Source: an uncultured Flavobacterium sp. (lineage in GTDB: Bacteria > Bacteroidota > Bacteroidia > Flavobacteriales > Flavobacteriaceae). Taken from it: a DNA stretch of 64,000 bases. The position numbers and the translations under genes are program-made. Where the stretch lies: the NCBI RefSeq assembly GCF_946478785.1, contig NZ_CAMLDD010000009.1:124001-188000 (forward strand). The letters run 5' to 3'. Below the pieces are notes generated by a model. That model did not search any database, was not told where the DNA came from, and saw only the letters and a list, made by a program, of their open reading frames with translations. Below, in pieces: positions 1-7,453 of the stretch (positions are counted from its first letter, which is position 1; each line of letters begins with the position of its first letter).

Positions 1-75
1 AATTACCCAGGAATTGGGCTGCCAGATAAAATCACCCAACAAATGCGCTAACAATAGTTTTATAAATAAAATCAT
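1..75 (-). CDS. DUF3307 family membrane protein, N-terminal fragment
   Basis: Only the first 25 codons lie in the window; the gene continues past its left edge. The visible start reads MILFIKLLLAHLLGDF followed by IWQ. This is the hydrophobic opening helix with the His-x3-Asp pattern (AHLLGDF) that I associate with DUF3307 proteins. The ATG shares four bases (ATGA, 75 to 72) with the stop codon of the upstream satD gene, so the two are probably translationally coupled and transcribed together. The function of the family is unknown. The assignment rests on a short segment and on the usual pairing with SatD. Confidence 0.7.
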   Translation of the reverse strand, partial: MILFIKLLLAHLLGDFIWQPNSWVI

Positions 76-686
76 GAGGCTGAAAGTTGTTTTATTTGTA
101 TTCTAAAATAACGGTCTAAATGCATAACCAAATCAAACTCCGCACGCTTTTGTCTTCTGCTTACTGCAGCTTGGTTAATCCCTAATTTTTGCCCCAGTTC
201 TTCTTGGGATAAGGTTGGATTTTTGATGGCAACAGCAACAAATTCAGCTGATTGTGCTAGCCATTTGTCCATAAAGGTCAACGCCAGCTGAATCATCAAA
301 TTCATTTTTTCATCTGTAATTGCATCGCCTGTTCGCATGGCTAAAGTTACTTTTTGTTTTTTTAAAGTTTCAAAAAGTTCTCCTGAATTTATAAAAGCAC
401 TTCCATAACTTTCAGATATTTTCCCAGCATTATGCGTTTTGTCTCCAAAACCGATACTCATTCGTGCATCTAATTTTATTGCTCTCAAATGTGCTTTAAT
501 CAAAATAGCGGTTAATAAAGCTTCTTCAGGATTTTGTATTTCAATTTGAAATTCGTCACCTCTGTATACCTCCCATTGACTTGGTGTTTCCCCAAATGTA
601 GATAAGATTTTTTTCAAATCTTCAACCCAGTCTTTCGATTTTTGCTTTCTGGAATCAATTATATCCCCTGTAATTACGCTCGTCAT
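72..686 (-). CDS. SatD family protein with C-terminal helix-turn-helix
   Basis: 204 residues. The N-terminus has the ITGDIIDSR opening (residues 5-13) typical of SatD proteins. An RGDEF motif (42-46) and an MSIGFG motif (76-81) resemble the GGDEF and S-I-G signatures of nucleotide-cyclase folds; that resemblance is my inference. Residues about 158-183 (LSQEELGQKLGINQAAVSRR) form a clear helix-turn-helix, so the protein probably binds DNA. It precedes and overlaps the DUF3307 gene by ATGA. A TATATTTG -7 box lies four bases before the ATG. Three phased palindromes lie further upstream, which makes autoregulation the simplest hypothesis. The biochemical role of SatD proteins is not established, and no enzymatic activity is claimed here. 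Confidence 0.8.
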   Translation of the reverse strand: MTSVITGDIIDSRKQKSKDWVEDLKKILSTFGETPSQWEVYRGDEFQIEIQNPEEALLTAILIKAHLRAIKLDARMSIGFGDKTHNAGKISESYGSAFINSGELFETLKKQKVTLAMRTGDAITDEKMNLMIQLALTFMDKWLAQSAEFVAVAIKNPTLSQEELGQKLGINQAAVSRRQKRAEFDLVMHLDRYFRIQIKQLSAS

Positions 687-690
687 AATT

Positions 691-698
691 CAAATATA
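691..698 (-). promoter_or_regulatory. Putative satD -7 promoter element (TATATTTG)
   Basis: The minus strand reads TATATTTG, a perfect match to the Bacteroidota TAnnTTTG -7 element, only four bases before the satD ATG. If it is used, the mRNA would be leaderless or nearly so. A second TATATTTG occurs at 731-724 and could be an alternative -7 element with a longer leader. Confidence 0.5.
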
Positions 699-748
699 AT
701 TAAAATAAATAAATTTTATATTACAAATATATATAAAATATTTTAAAT

Positions 749-824
749 TATTACATTTTTTGGTAATATACGACTATATTACGTTTATCGGTAATATTGT
801 AATTTATTACGATATTGAGTAATA
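749..824. promoter_or_regulatory. Three phased palindromes TATTAC-N8-GTAATA (candidate operator array)
   Basis: Perfect 6+6 inverted repeats with 8-bp spacers occur at 749-768, 777-796 and 805-824. Their left ends are exactly 28 bp apart. The spacers differ in sequence (ATTTTTTG, GTTTATCG, GATATTGA), so this is not a simple tandem duplication. A lone TATTAC half-site follows the same orientation at 719-724. The array fills the divergent intergenic region between satD and the HMG-CoA lyase gene. It is what a cooperative dimeric regulator would bind. SatD itself, which has a helix-turn-helix, is the closest candidate (inference). Confidence 0.75.
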
Positions 825-898
825 CTTAAATTAATGAAATTTATAGTTTTTATTTCTTTAAAAAAGAAGCTAACTTAGCCTTCACAAAAGATTTAGCT

Positions 899-1765
899 TT
901 GAATAAAGAGATCAAGATTATCGAATGTCCCCGCGATGCCATGCAAGGTATCAAAACCTTTATTCCAACTAAAAATAAGGTTTCTTACATACAGGCTTTG
1001 CTTAGAGTGGGTTTTGATACAATAGATTTTGGAAGTTTTGTATCTCCTAAAGCGATTCCGCAGATGCAGGATACCGCTGAGGTTTTGGCTCAACTTGATT
1101 TGTCACAAACCACAAGCAAACTTTTATCCATTATAGCAAATACACAGGGGGCAGAAACAGCTTCGCAATATGAAGTAATTCGATATTTAGGATTTCCTTT
1201 TTCGATTTCTGAGAATTTCCAAATGCGAAATACACATAAAACCATTGCGCAGTCTTTAGTTACCCTTGAAGAGATTCTGGAAATCGCCGATAAAAAAAAC
1301 AAAGAAGTGGTTACCTATCTTTCTATGGGTTTCGGGAATCCGTATGGAGATCCATGGAATGTTGAAATCGTAGGTGAATGGACAGAAAAATTATCTGAAA
1401 TGGGGGTGAAAATCTTATCGCTTTCTGATACTGTTGGGAGCTCAACTCCCGAAGTGATTACCTATCTTTTCTCAAATTTAATTCCTAAATATCCTCAAAT
1501 AGAGTTTGGGGCGCACTTGCACACCACACCCAATAGCTGGTTCGAAAAAATTGATGCTGCACACAAAGCAGGCTGTACGCGTTTTGATGGTGCGATTCAG
1601 GGTTTTGGCGGCTGCCCAATGGCAACGGATAAATTAACCGGAAATATGCCTACAGAAAAACTAATCTCGTATTTTACAGCCAATAAAAAAACTACAGGTC
1701 TGAACTCTTTAAGTTTTGAAAGTGCTTATAATGAAGCCTCAAAATTATTTGGTAAATTCCACTAA
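899..1765 (+). CDS. Hydroxymethylglutaryl-CoA lyase
   Basis: 288 residues of the HMGL-like TIM barrel. It would cleave HMG-CoA to acetoacetate and acetyl-CoA in leucine degradation, in the cytoplasm. ECPRDAMQG (residues 9-17) carries the catalytic Arg-Asp pair. GAHLHTT holds the metal-binding His-x-His, and FGGCPMA near residue 240 carries the active-site Cys loop. The only in-frame start that keeps the Arg-Asp pair is TTG at 899; the first in-frame ATG (941) would delete it, and an in-frame stop lies at 827. The TTG also sits inside a TAGCTTTG sequence that resembles a -7 promoter, so the true start is unusually uncertain. Divergent from satD across the palindrome array. Confidence 0.88.
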   Translation: MNKEIKIIECPRDAMQGIKTFIPTKNKVSYIQALLRVGFDTIDFGSFVSPKAIPQMQDTAEVLAQLDLSQTTSKLLSIIANTQGAETASQYEVIRYLGFPFSISENFQMRNTHKTIAQSLVTLEEILEIADKKNKEVVTYLSMGFGNPYGDPWNVEIVGEWTEKLSEMGVKILSLSDTVGSSTPEVITYLFSNLIPKYPQIEFGAHLHTTPNSWFEKIDAAHKAGCTRFDGAIQGFGGCPMATDKLTGNMPTEKLISYFTANKKTTGLNSLSFESAYNEASKLFGKFH

Positions 1766-1848
1766 GATTTTTCGTATATTTACTATAACAGTCACAATAA
1801 TTGAGTGTTAAAGTGCGTTGTTTTCTAATAAGTTGAAAGCTTTTGGTT

Positions 1849-2403
1849 ATGAAATCATCAGGCATAAGTAAAATTATAGGAATTTTAGTTTTAATATTTT
1901 TGAGTTTCTCATGCTCAAGTGATTTGGATTTTGACCAAATTGATGACCTGAAATTAGAGCCGGTTGCCGTAGCTAATTTGACCTATTTCAATATTCCGGC
2001 AAATGATTTTGTGGATAATGGAAGCGAGTTAAACATTGCTTTTGATACTCAGGATTTTAATCCTTTCAGAAACTCGCTCATGCGGGAAGATTTAATGAAG
2101 ACCGAATTTAATTTCGAAATAACTAATACAATTAATAGGGCATATAAAATTGATTTAGTGCTAATCGATGCCCAAAACAATACCATTGAAACACTAAGTT
2201 TTAATGTTCAGGCTTATTCTGGCGGCACTAATGTTCTGAATTTTAAGGAAGTTTTCGAAAATCAGCGTTTGGCTAATCTTAAAAGAACTGCAAAAATAGG
2301 TTTTGTAATAACAATGGCAGCAGGTCCTCCGCTAAACGAAAATAGTTTAGGAAATCTAAAACTTCGTTCTGATGCAACGTTGTATTTTGTAATTGAAGAG
2401 TAA
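1849..2403 (+). CDS. Hypothetical lipoprotein
   Basis: 184 residues from ATG 1849; a TTG two codons earlier is less likely. The N-terminus is a short basic stretch and a hydrophobic run ending in a lipobox-like FSCSSD, so the product is probably a lipoprotein anchored at Cys after signal peptidase II cleavage. The rest is acidic, beta-rich sequence with no domain I recognise. Its stop is one base before the start of the DUF5723 gene, suggesting an operon and perhaps a shared outer-membrane role. Confidence 0.75.
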   Translation: MKSSGISKIIGILVLIFLSFSCSSDLDFDQIDDLKLEPVAVANLTYFNIPANDFVDNGSELNIAFDTQDFNPFRNSLMREDLMKTEFNFEITNTINRAYKIDLVLIDAQNNTIETLSFNVQAYSGGTNVLNFKEVFENQRLANLKRTAKIGFVITMAAGPPLNENSLGNLKLRSDATLYFVIEE

Positions 2404-2404
2404 A

Positions 2405-3802
2405 ATGAGAAGGGTATATCTAATCATATTAGTATTCAGTCAGATGATTTGTTTTTCGCAAAATAAACAAATTTTATACAATTTTACGTCGATTCCGCAA
2501 TCATTACTTGTAAATCCGGGTGCGGATGTTTCCTATAAATACTATTTTGGATTCCCGGTATTATCCGGTATTTCGGCTAATTTAGGTTCGAATAGTTTTT
2601 CAGCTTATGATTTGTTTGCTGATAACGGTGTAGATTTTAATGATAAAATACGTAATATTGTCAATAAATCAACTAACAAAGATAAAGTATACGCCAACCA
2701 ACAACTCGAATTGTTTTCAGGAGGATTCAGAGTTGGCGGTGAAAACAGTAAATCTTATATTTCTTTCGGGGCGTATCAGGAATTTGATTTTTTAATGTAT
2801 GTTCCGAAAGATATGGCAATCCTGGCTTTGGACGGAAATCGCGACCATATTGGAAAATCATTCGATTTGGGAGATATAAATTTACGTGCCGAAGTGCTTT
2901 CGGTTTTCCATGTTGGTTTTCATAAAAAAGTAAAGGAAAATTTGGTGCTGGGCGGGAGAGTCAAGTTGTATTCAAGCGGTGCCAATGCTTCTTCCGCTAA
3001 AAATTCCGGATTTATTTATACCACAAACGGAACTCCTGATACAAATGTTTACTACCAAATTATTTCGTCTAATTTAGAATTACAAACCTCCGGAATTGCT
3101 GCTTTTACAAAAGATGAATATGATGGAAATGTAGCAAATGACATCCTGCACAATACCTTTTTCAACGGTAGTCTGGGTTTGGGTTTTGATGCTGGAATTA
3201 CGTATTACTTTAAAAAAAATCTTCAGTTTACGGCAAGTGTTATAGATGTTGGTTTTATCAGGCATACCAAAGATATCGAAACCCTTACATACAAAGGCAG
3301 ATATGAATATGATGGTGTAAATCCAAGTTTCGATTTTACAGATGAGCCGGAAAATGTTTTAGATGAATTCGAAAAAGCCATTCCGCGAGATACACTATAT
3401 AATAAATATACAACCTGGAGGCCGATAAAGTTTAATACGTCTGGACAGTATTCATTTGGTGAATCCAGATTCGATGACGATTGTAGTTGTAAATCGCCAG
3501 GCGAACGACAGTATGTAAATGCCGTTGGAGCTCAATTTTTTGCCATGACAATGCCCAAAAATCCATTTATTGCTCTTACAGCATTTTATAAACGGAGGGT
3601 TTTAAAAAACTTAGAATTCAAAACAACTTATACGCTCGATTCTTTTTCCTACAAAAACATTGGTTTAGGAGTTTCAGGAACAATAGGAAAAGTAAATCTC
3701 TATTTCCTTGCAGACAATATATTGGAGTACAGTGACGTTACAAAAGCCAATAGCATGGCATTTCAACTGGGAGTCAATTTTATCTTTAAAGACACTGAAT
3801 AA
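2405..3802 (+). CDS. DUF5723 family outer-membrane beta-barrel-like protein
   Basis: 465 residues from ATG 2405, which directly follows the stop of the lipoprotein gene. A signal peptide (YLIILVFSQMICFSQ) is followed by NPGADVSYKYYFGFPVLSG, a pattern I recognise from DUF5723 proteins of Bacteroidota. Alternating aromatic and glycine-rich strands and the terminal QLGVNFIFKD suggest a membrane barrel. Function unknown. Pairing with the upstream lipoprotein suggests joint expression at the outer membrane. Confidence 0.75.
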   Translation: MRRVYLIILVFSQMICFSQNKQILYNFTSIPQSLLVNPGADVSYKYYFGFPVLSGISANLGSNSFSAYDLFADNGVDFNDKIRNIVNKSTNKDKVYANQQLELFSGGFRVGGENSKSYISFGAYQEFDFLMYVPKDMAILALDGNRDHIGKSFDLGDINLRAEVLSVFHVGFHKKVKENLVLGGRVKLYSSGANASSAKNSGFIYTTNGTPDTNVYYQIISSNLELQTSGIAAFTKDEYDGNVANDILHNTFFNGSLGLGFDAGITYYFKKNLQFTASVIDVGFIRHTKDIETLTYKGRYEYDGVNPSFDFTDEPENVLDEFEKAIPRDTLYNKYTTWRPIKFNTSGQYSFGESRFDDDCSCKSPGERQYVNAVGAQFFAMTMPKNPFIALTAFYKRRVLKNLEFKTTYTLDSFSYKNIGLGVSGTIGKVNLYFLADNILEYSDVTKANSMAFQLGVNFIFKDTE

Positions 3803-3915
3803 TTTTTTACCATATAAGTAATGTAAGTTCATATTTATATTTGTCTTCAAAGATTAGCCATACACTCAAAAAAGAAAACTAAAATTATCTTATATCACTT
3901 ATATGGTTAAAAAAT
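3803..3915. repeat. Inverted-repeat element, about 113 bp
   Basis: TTTTTTACCATATAAGT at 3803-3819 is matched by its reverse complement at 3897-3915 with a single-base indel. The arms enclose about 77 bp of AT-rich sequence with no ORF. The element begins at the stop codon of the DUF5723 gene and abuts the next repeat. It may act as a terminator-like stem or be a small non-autonomous repeat. Confidence 0.6.
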
Positions 3916-3917
3916 AA

Positions 3918-4070
3918 GAAGCTATTCCGGCTGTACATTGCAAGCACTCAGGCAAAAACACTTTTTTCCAAAGGCTTTAAAAGAGCTTCCGCTGGTCGCT
4001 TTTTAAATCCGGGAAAAAAAATGTGTTTTTGCCTCTCACGGCTTTTCATTTCCATCCGGGCTAGGGCTGT
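3918..4070 (+). repeat. Dispersed hairpin element, copy A
   Basis: Flanks GAAGCTATTCCGGCTGT on the left and TTTTCATTTCCATCCGGGCTA on the right match copy B (12395-12476) and, more loosely, copies C and D. The core is a long imperfect inverted repeat (3950-3969 against 4011-4033) unrelated in sequence to the cores of the other copies. The closing stem is CCGG/CCGG. With the preceding inverted repeat it fills most of the 373-bp gap before guaB. Confidence 0.7.
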
Positions 4071-4141
4071 AAGGTAACGATTTCGTTAAAGCTTCAAAAA
4101 AAATCTGAATAAGTTAATAGCCAAGTTTCCAATTTATTCAC

Positions 4142-4149
4142 TATATTTG
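4142..4149 (+). promoter_or_regulatory. guaB -7 promoter element (TATATTTG)
   Basis: TATATTTG matches TAnnTTTG perfectly and lies 26 bases before the guaB ATG, giving a leader of roughly 20 bases. No convincing -33 TTTG is visible. Confidence 0.6.
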
Positions 4150-4175
4150 CACGCAATTCAACTAGAAATTGCAAC

Positions 4176-5648
4176 ATGATAGCACACAACTCCAAGATTA
4201 TCGGCGAAGGTTTAACTTACGATGATGTATTATTAGTACCTAACTACTCGAATGTGCTTCCCCGCGAAGTGAGTATCAAATCAAAATTCTCAAGAAACAT
4301 AACACTAAACGTTCCAATTGTATCTGCTGCTATGGATACTGTTACCGAAAGCGCAATGGCAATCGCTATGGCACAAGAAGGCGGAATTGGTGTTTTACAT
4401 AAAAACATGACCATCGAGCAACAAGCTGCAAAAGTTCGAAAAGTAAAACGTGCAGAGTCAGGAATGATTATCGATCCGGTTACATTACCAATGAATTCAA
4501 CGATTGCAGACGCAAAAGCTGCCATGAAAGAATTCGGAATTGGCGGGATTCCAATCGTTGACGAAAACAGAATCCTAAAAGGAATTGTTACAAATCGTGA
4601 TTTGCGTTTCGAAAAAAACGGAGCAAGACCAATCGTTGAGGTAATGACAAGTGAAAATTTAGTAACTGTTTCAGAAGGAACTTCATTAGAACAGGCCGAA
4701 GTAGTTTTACAAGGTCACAAAATCGAAAAATTACCGGTTATCAACGCTAATAATGAATTAGTTGGTTTAATCACTTTTAGAGATATCACCAAACTGACTC
4801 AAAAACCAATTGCAAACAAAGATGTTTTTGGACGTTTGAGAGTAGCTGCAGCCATTGGAGTTACAGGTGATGCTGTAGAAAGAGCAGGTGCATTAGTTGC
4901 TGCTGGTGTTGATGCCATCATTATCGATACGGCTCATGGTCATACGGAAGGTGTTGTAAATACATTGAAAGAAGTAAAAAGTAAGTTCCCTCAAATAGAT
5001 GTTATCGTTGGAAACATTGCTACTCCCGAAGCTGCTAAATATTTGGTAGAAAATGGTGCCGATGGAGTAAAAGTAGGAATCGGACCTGGTTCTATCTGTA
5101 CAACCCGTATTGTTGCAGGTGTTGGTTTTCCTCAGTTTTCAGCTGTTCTTGAAGTGGCTGCGGCTATCAGAGGAACAGGAGTTCCGGTTATCGCTGATGG
5201 CGGAATTCGTTATACAGGTGATATTCCTAAAGCTATCGCTGCAGGTGCCGACTGTGTAATGTTGGGTTCATTATTGGCAGGAACAAAAGAATCCCCGGGT
5301 GAAACTATTATTTTTGAAGGTAGAAAATTCAAATCATACCGCGGAATGGGTTCAGTTGAAGCAATGCAGACAGGTTCTAAAGACCGTTATTTCCAGGATG
5401 TTGAAGATGATGTAAAGAAATTAGTTCCGGAAGGAATTGTGGGGCGTGTTCCTTACAAAGGAGAATTAAACGAGAGTATGCTCCAGTTCATTGGAGGTCT
5501 TCGCGCCGGAATGGGTTACTGTGGTTCTAAAGATATTCCTACTTTACAGGAATCAGGGCGTTTTGTTAGAATTACGTCAAGCGGAATTACAGAGAGCCAT
5601 CCACACAACGTTACAATTACAAAAGAAGCTCCAAATTATTCAAGATAA
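4176..5648 (+). CDS. guaB: Inosine-5'-monophosphate dehydrogenase
   Basis: 490 residues, the normal full length. Catalyses NAD-dependent oxidation of IMP to XMP, the committed step to GMP, in the cytoplasm. [16 protein letters not shown] opens the barrel. Two CBS domains occupy about residues 95-205 ([26 protein letters not shown]). [11 protein letters not shown] carries the catalytic Cys, and [18 protein letters not shown] the phosphate-binding loop. YRGMGS and the C-terminal ESHPHNV are also typical. Start at ATG 4176 behind its own -7 element, and a strong terminator follows, so it is probably monocistronic. No purine riboswitch is visible. Confidence 0.97.
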   Translation: MIAHNSKIIGEGLTYDDVLLVPNYSNVLPREVSIKSKFSRNITLNVPIVSAAMDTVTESAMAIAMAQEGGIGVLHKNMTIEQQAAKVRKVKRAESGMIIDPVTLPMNSTIADAKAAMKEFGIGGIPIVDENRILKGIVTNRDLRFEKNGARPIVEVMTSENLVTVSEGTSLEQAEVVLQGHKIEKLPVINANNELVGLITFRDITKLTQKPIANKDVFGRLRVAAAIGVTGDAVERAGALVAAGVDAIIIDTAHGHTEGVVNTLKEVKSKFPQIDVIVGNIATPEAAKYLVENGADGVKVGIGPGSICTTRIVAGVGFPQFSAVLEVAAAIRGTGVPVIADGGIRYTGDIPKAIAAGADCVMLGSLLAGTKESPGETIIFEGRKFKSYRGMGSVEAMQTGSKDRYFQDVEDDVKKLVPEGIVGRVPYKGELNESMLQFIGGLRAGMGYCGSKDIPTLQESGRFVRITSSGITESHPHNVTITKEAPNYSR

Positions 5649-5670
5649 TTTTTTGGGTTTTAATATATCG

Positions 5671-5705
5671 AAAAAGGCGTAAGAGGTTGATTCTTGCGCC
5701 TTTTC
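5671..5705 (+). terminator. guaB intrinsic terminator
   Basis: AAAAGGCGTAAGA pairs with TCTTGCGCCTTTT across a short loop with one G-U wobble. A-rich and T-rich ends make it usable in both directions. Confidence 0.8.
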
Positions 5706-5800
5706 ATTTACTTTATTTTGTCATTCCTTAGGAATCTCTAAGCACAAAGATTAGATTACCTGATTCTAAGGGAATAACGGATTTGCCTTAAATTTCTTAA

Positions 5801-6685
5801 TTAAAGTTTAGCCGTCATTTTTTCTGTTTCTCTTAATTTTTGATTTTCCAAAATCTCCTGAATAAATGGTTTTACCTGAGTTTCTATTTCGCTTTCAGAA
5901 ATATTTAATGCTTTCGGGTCATTTACCAATTCTAGCCAAGGTTTTGGTCCATCAAAAGGAAAATTTCCAAAAACAACTACGGGTGTTCCTTTTACTTTTA
6001 CATTTTCCTTGTCTTTTAAAATCCATTCGTCAGCAAATTTGTAAAGGTATTTAGCGTCTTTTTCTAATAAACGCAGACAGGAGTGCGAAGCTGGATAGCC
6101 TGGTAATTCATATTCATGAAAACCAACTCCCAATTTGTTTTCAATATTGAAGTTCCACTCTAATTCCCACTCGTCATTAAAAGTACTGGTCGTTTTTTCA
6201 GCTTTCCAGTTGGTGAAAAATAATCCCGTAGGAGTAGGGTCTTTTTTTCTTCCCATATTTGTTGGACCTGTATAAACCAATTCACCGTTTTCATAAGCAG
6301 CAAATGTTTGTGTTGGATAGGAAAATATGATGATTTTAGAAACTTCTTCTAATGCTGAAACATGCAATGGAAATGGAAGGTAGTAAACTAAATCTCCTGT
6401 AAAATCTTCAGGAACAATAATTGAGTCCATTTTAGCAAGATTTACTTTGTCAGTCCTGTTTATAGCATAGGCAATACTAAGCTTTGTTGAATCGCTATTA
6501 ATTGAATCAAGCCATTGTTTTGTTTTTTCAAAATGAAAACCTACAGATTTAGGTTTTTTATATTCAATTGTTTTACGTGTTTTTGTTTCTTCACCAGTTC
6601 TTGTCTTTTTGCTTTCATTACAAGAAACCAGTAGAGTTAGAATTAATAAAAGTAGAATATTTGATGTGTAATATAACTTTCTCAT
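5801..6685 (-). CDS. L,D-transpeptidase (YkuD family) lipoprotein
   Basis: 294 residues. The lipobox LLVSC places the acylated Cys at residue 22. The YkuD catalytic domain spans about 115-215, with the His-x9-Ser-His-Ser-Cys-x-Arg signature as GFHEYELPGYPASHSCLRL; Cys203 is the nucleophile. Enzymes of this type form 3-3 crosslinks in peptidoglycan or attach proteins to it, so this copy would act in the periplasm from a membrane anchor. Which membrane holds it cannot be told from sequence. Convergent with guaB; upstream spacing suggests a separate transcript. Confidence 0.9.
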   Translation of the reverse strand: MRKLYYTSNILLLLILTLLVSCNESKKTRTGEETKTRKTIEYKKPKSVGFHFEKTKQWLDSINSDSTKLSIAYAINRTDKVNLAKMDSIIVPEDFTGDLVYYLPFPLHVSALEEVSKIIIFSYPTQTFAAYENGELVYTGPTNMGRKKDPTPTGLFFTNWKAEKTTSTFNDEWELEWNFNIENKLGVGFHEYELPGYPASHSCLRLLEKDAKYLYKFADEWILKDKENVKVKGTPVVVFGNFPFDGPKPWLELVNDPKALNISESEIETQVKPFIQEILENQKLRETEKMTAKL

Positions 6686-6816
6686 AAATTAGGTTTTTTA
6701 GTAGAGTAAAGTTATTTTTTTCCTTTTTAGATGAATTACAGAATTTTTGAAATAGTTTATTTTATTAACATTTAAATCATGATGCATTTTTTTAGGTAAT
6801 TCATTTTTTTGAGAAA

Positions 6817-7401
6817 TCAGAGCAATCCCTTTATTTTAGCATGCTGCAACAGCATAATAGTTTTGGCATCTGTAATTTCTCCGGATTCAATCATCGCATA
6901 AGCTTCATCAAAAGTGTATTCAAGAACTTCAATGTTTTCCTGTTCAGCATCTAATCCTCCACCTTCGTCAACTTTCATAGTCTCATCATATTCTCCAACA
7001 AATAAGTACAGGATTTCTGTTACAGATCCCGGTGACATGTAGGTTTCAATTACTTTTTGTACTTTCGTTAAACGATAACCTGTTTCTTCTTCTGTTTCGC
7101 GGATAATGGCTTGTTCAGCATTTTCTTCATCCAGAAGACCAGCGCAAACTTCAATCATCATTCCGGTCTTATTTCCATTAAGGAAAGTCGGTAATCGAAA
7201 TTGTCGTGTCAGAATAATTGTTTTTTTACCTGAATTATATAATAAAATGGCTGCACCATTTCCGCGGTCATAAATTTCACGGATATGAGTTTGTGGTGCT
7301 TCATTTTCTTTTTTATAGCTGTATGTTACCTTATTTAAAATATACCAATTGTCTGATAGTAACTTGATTTCCTTGATCTCAATTTCTGGATTTTTTCTCA
7401 T
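6817..7401 (-). CDS. NUDIX hydrolase, NudK / GDP-mannose pyrophosphatase-like
   Basis: 194 residues. The Nudix box spans about 88-110 (GLLDEENAEQAIIRETEEET, then GY), giving G-x5-E-x7-RE-x2-EE-x-G. An upstream FRLPTFLNG and downstream YMSPGSVTE match the ADP-ribose / GDP-mannose pyrophosphatase branch. The substrate is inferred from those motifs and could equally be ADP-ribose. It lies 52 bp downstream of purA, but the purA terminator stands between them. Confidence 0.85.
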   Translation of the reverse strand: MRKNPEIEIKEIKLLSDNWYILNKVTYSYKKENEAPQTHIREIYDRGNGAAILLYNSGKKTIILTRQFRLPTFLNGNKTGMMIEVCAGLLDEENAEQAIIRETEEETGYRLTKVQKVIETYMSPGSVTEILYLFVGEYDETMKVDEGGGLDAEQENIEVLEYTFDEAYAMIESGEITDAKTIMLLQHAKIKGLL

Positions 7402-7422
7402 AGTAAAAAATATAAAAAAAAA

Positions 7423-7443
7423 ACGCCCTGATTATCAGGGCGT
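7423..7443 (-). terminator. purA intrinsic terminator
   Basis: ACGCCCTGAT pairs perfectly with ATCAGGGCGT. On the minus strand it is followed by a run of ten T, a textbook rho-independent terminator for the leftward purA. Confidence 0.9.
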
Positions 7444-7453
7444 CTGGATATGT

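Noticed and set aside
719..824. CRISPR array from the regularly spaced repeats
   Set aside because: Units are palindromic 6+6 bases with 8-bp spacers at 28-bp period, far too short for repeat-spacer units, and no cas genes are present.
4244..4525. Minus-strand ORF within guaB
   Set aside because: Shadow frame of a clear full-length enzyme, with no family motifs or ribosome-binding context.
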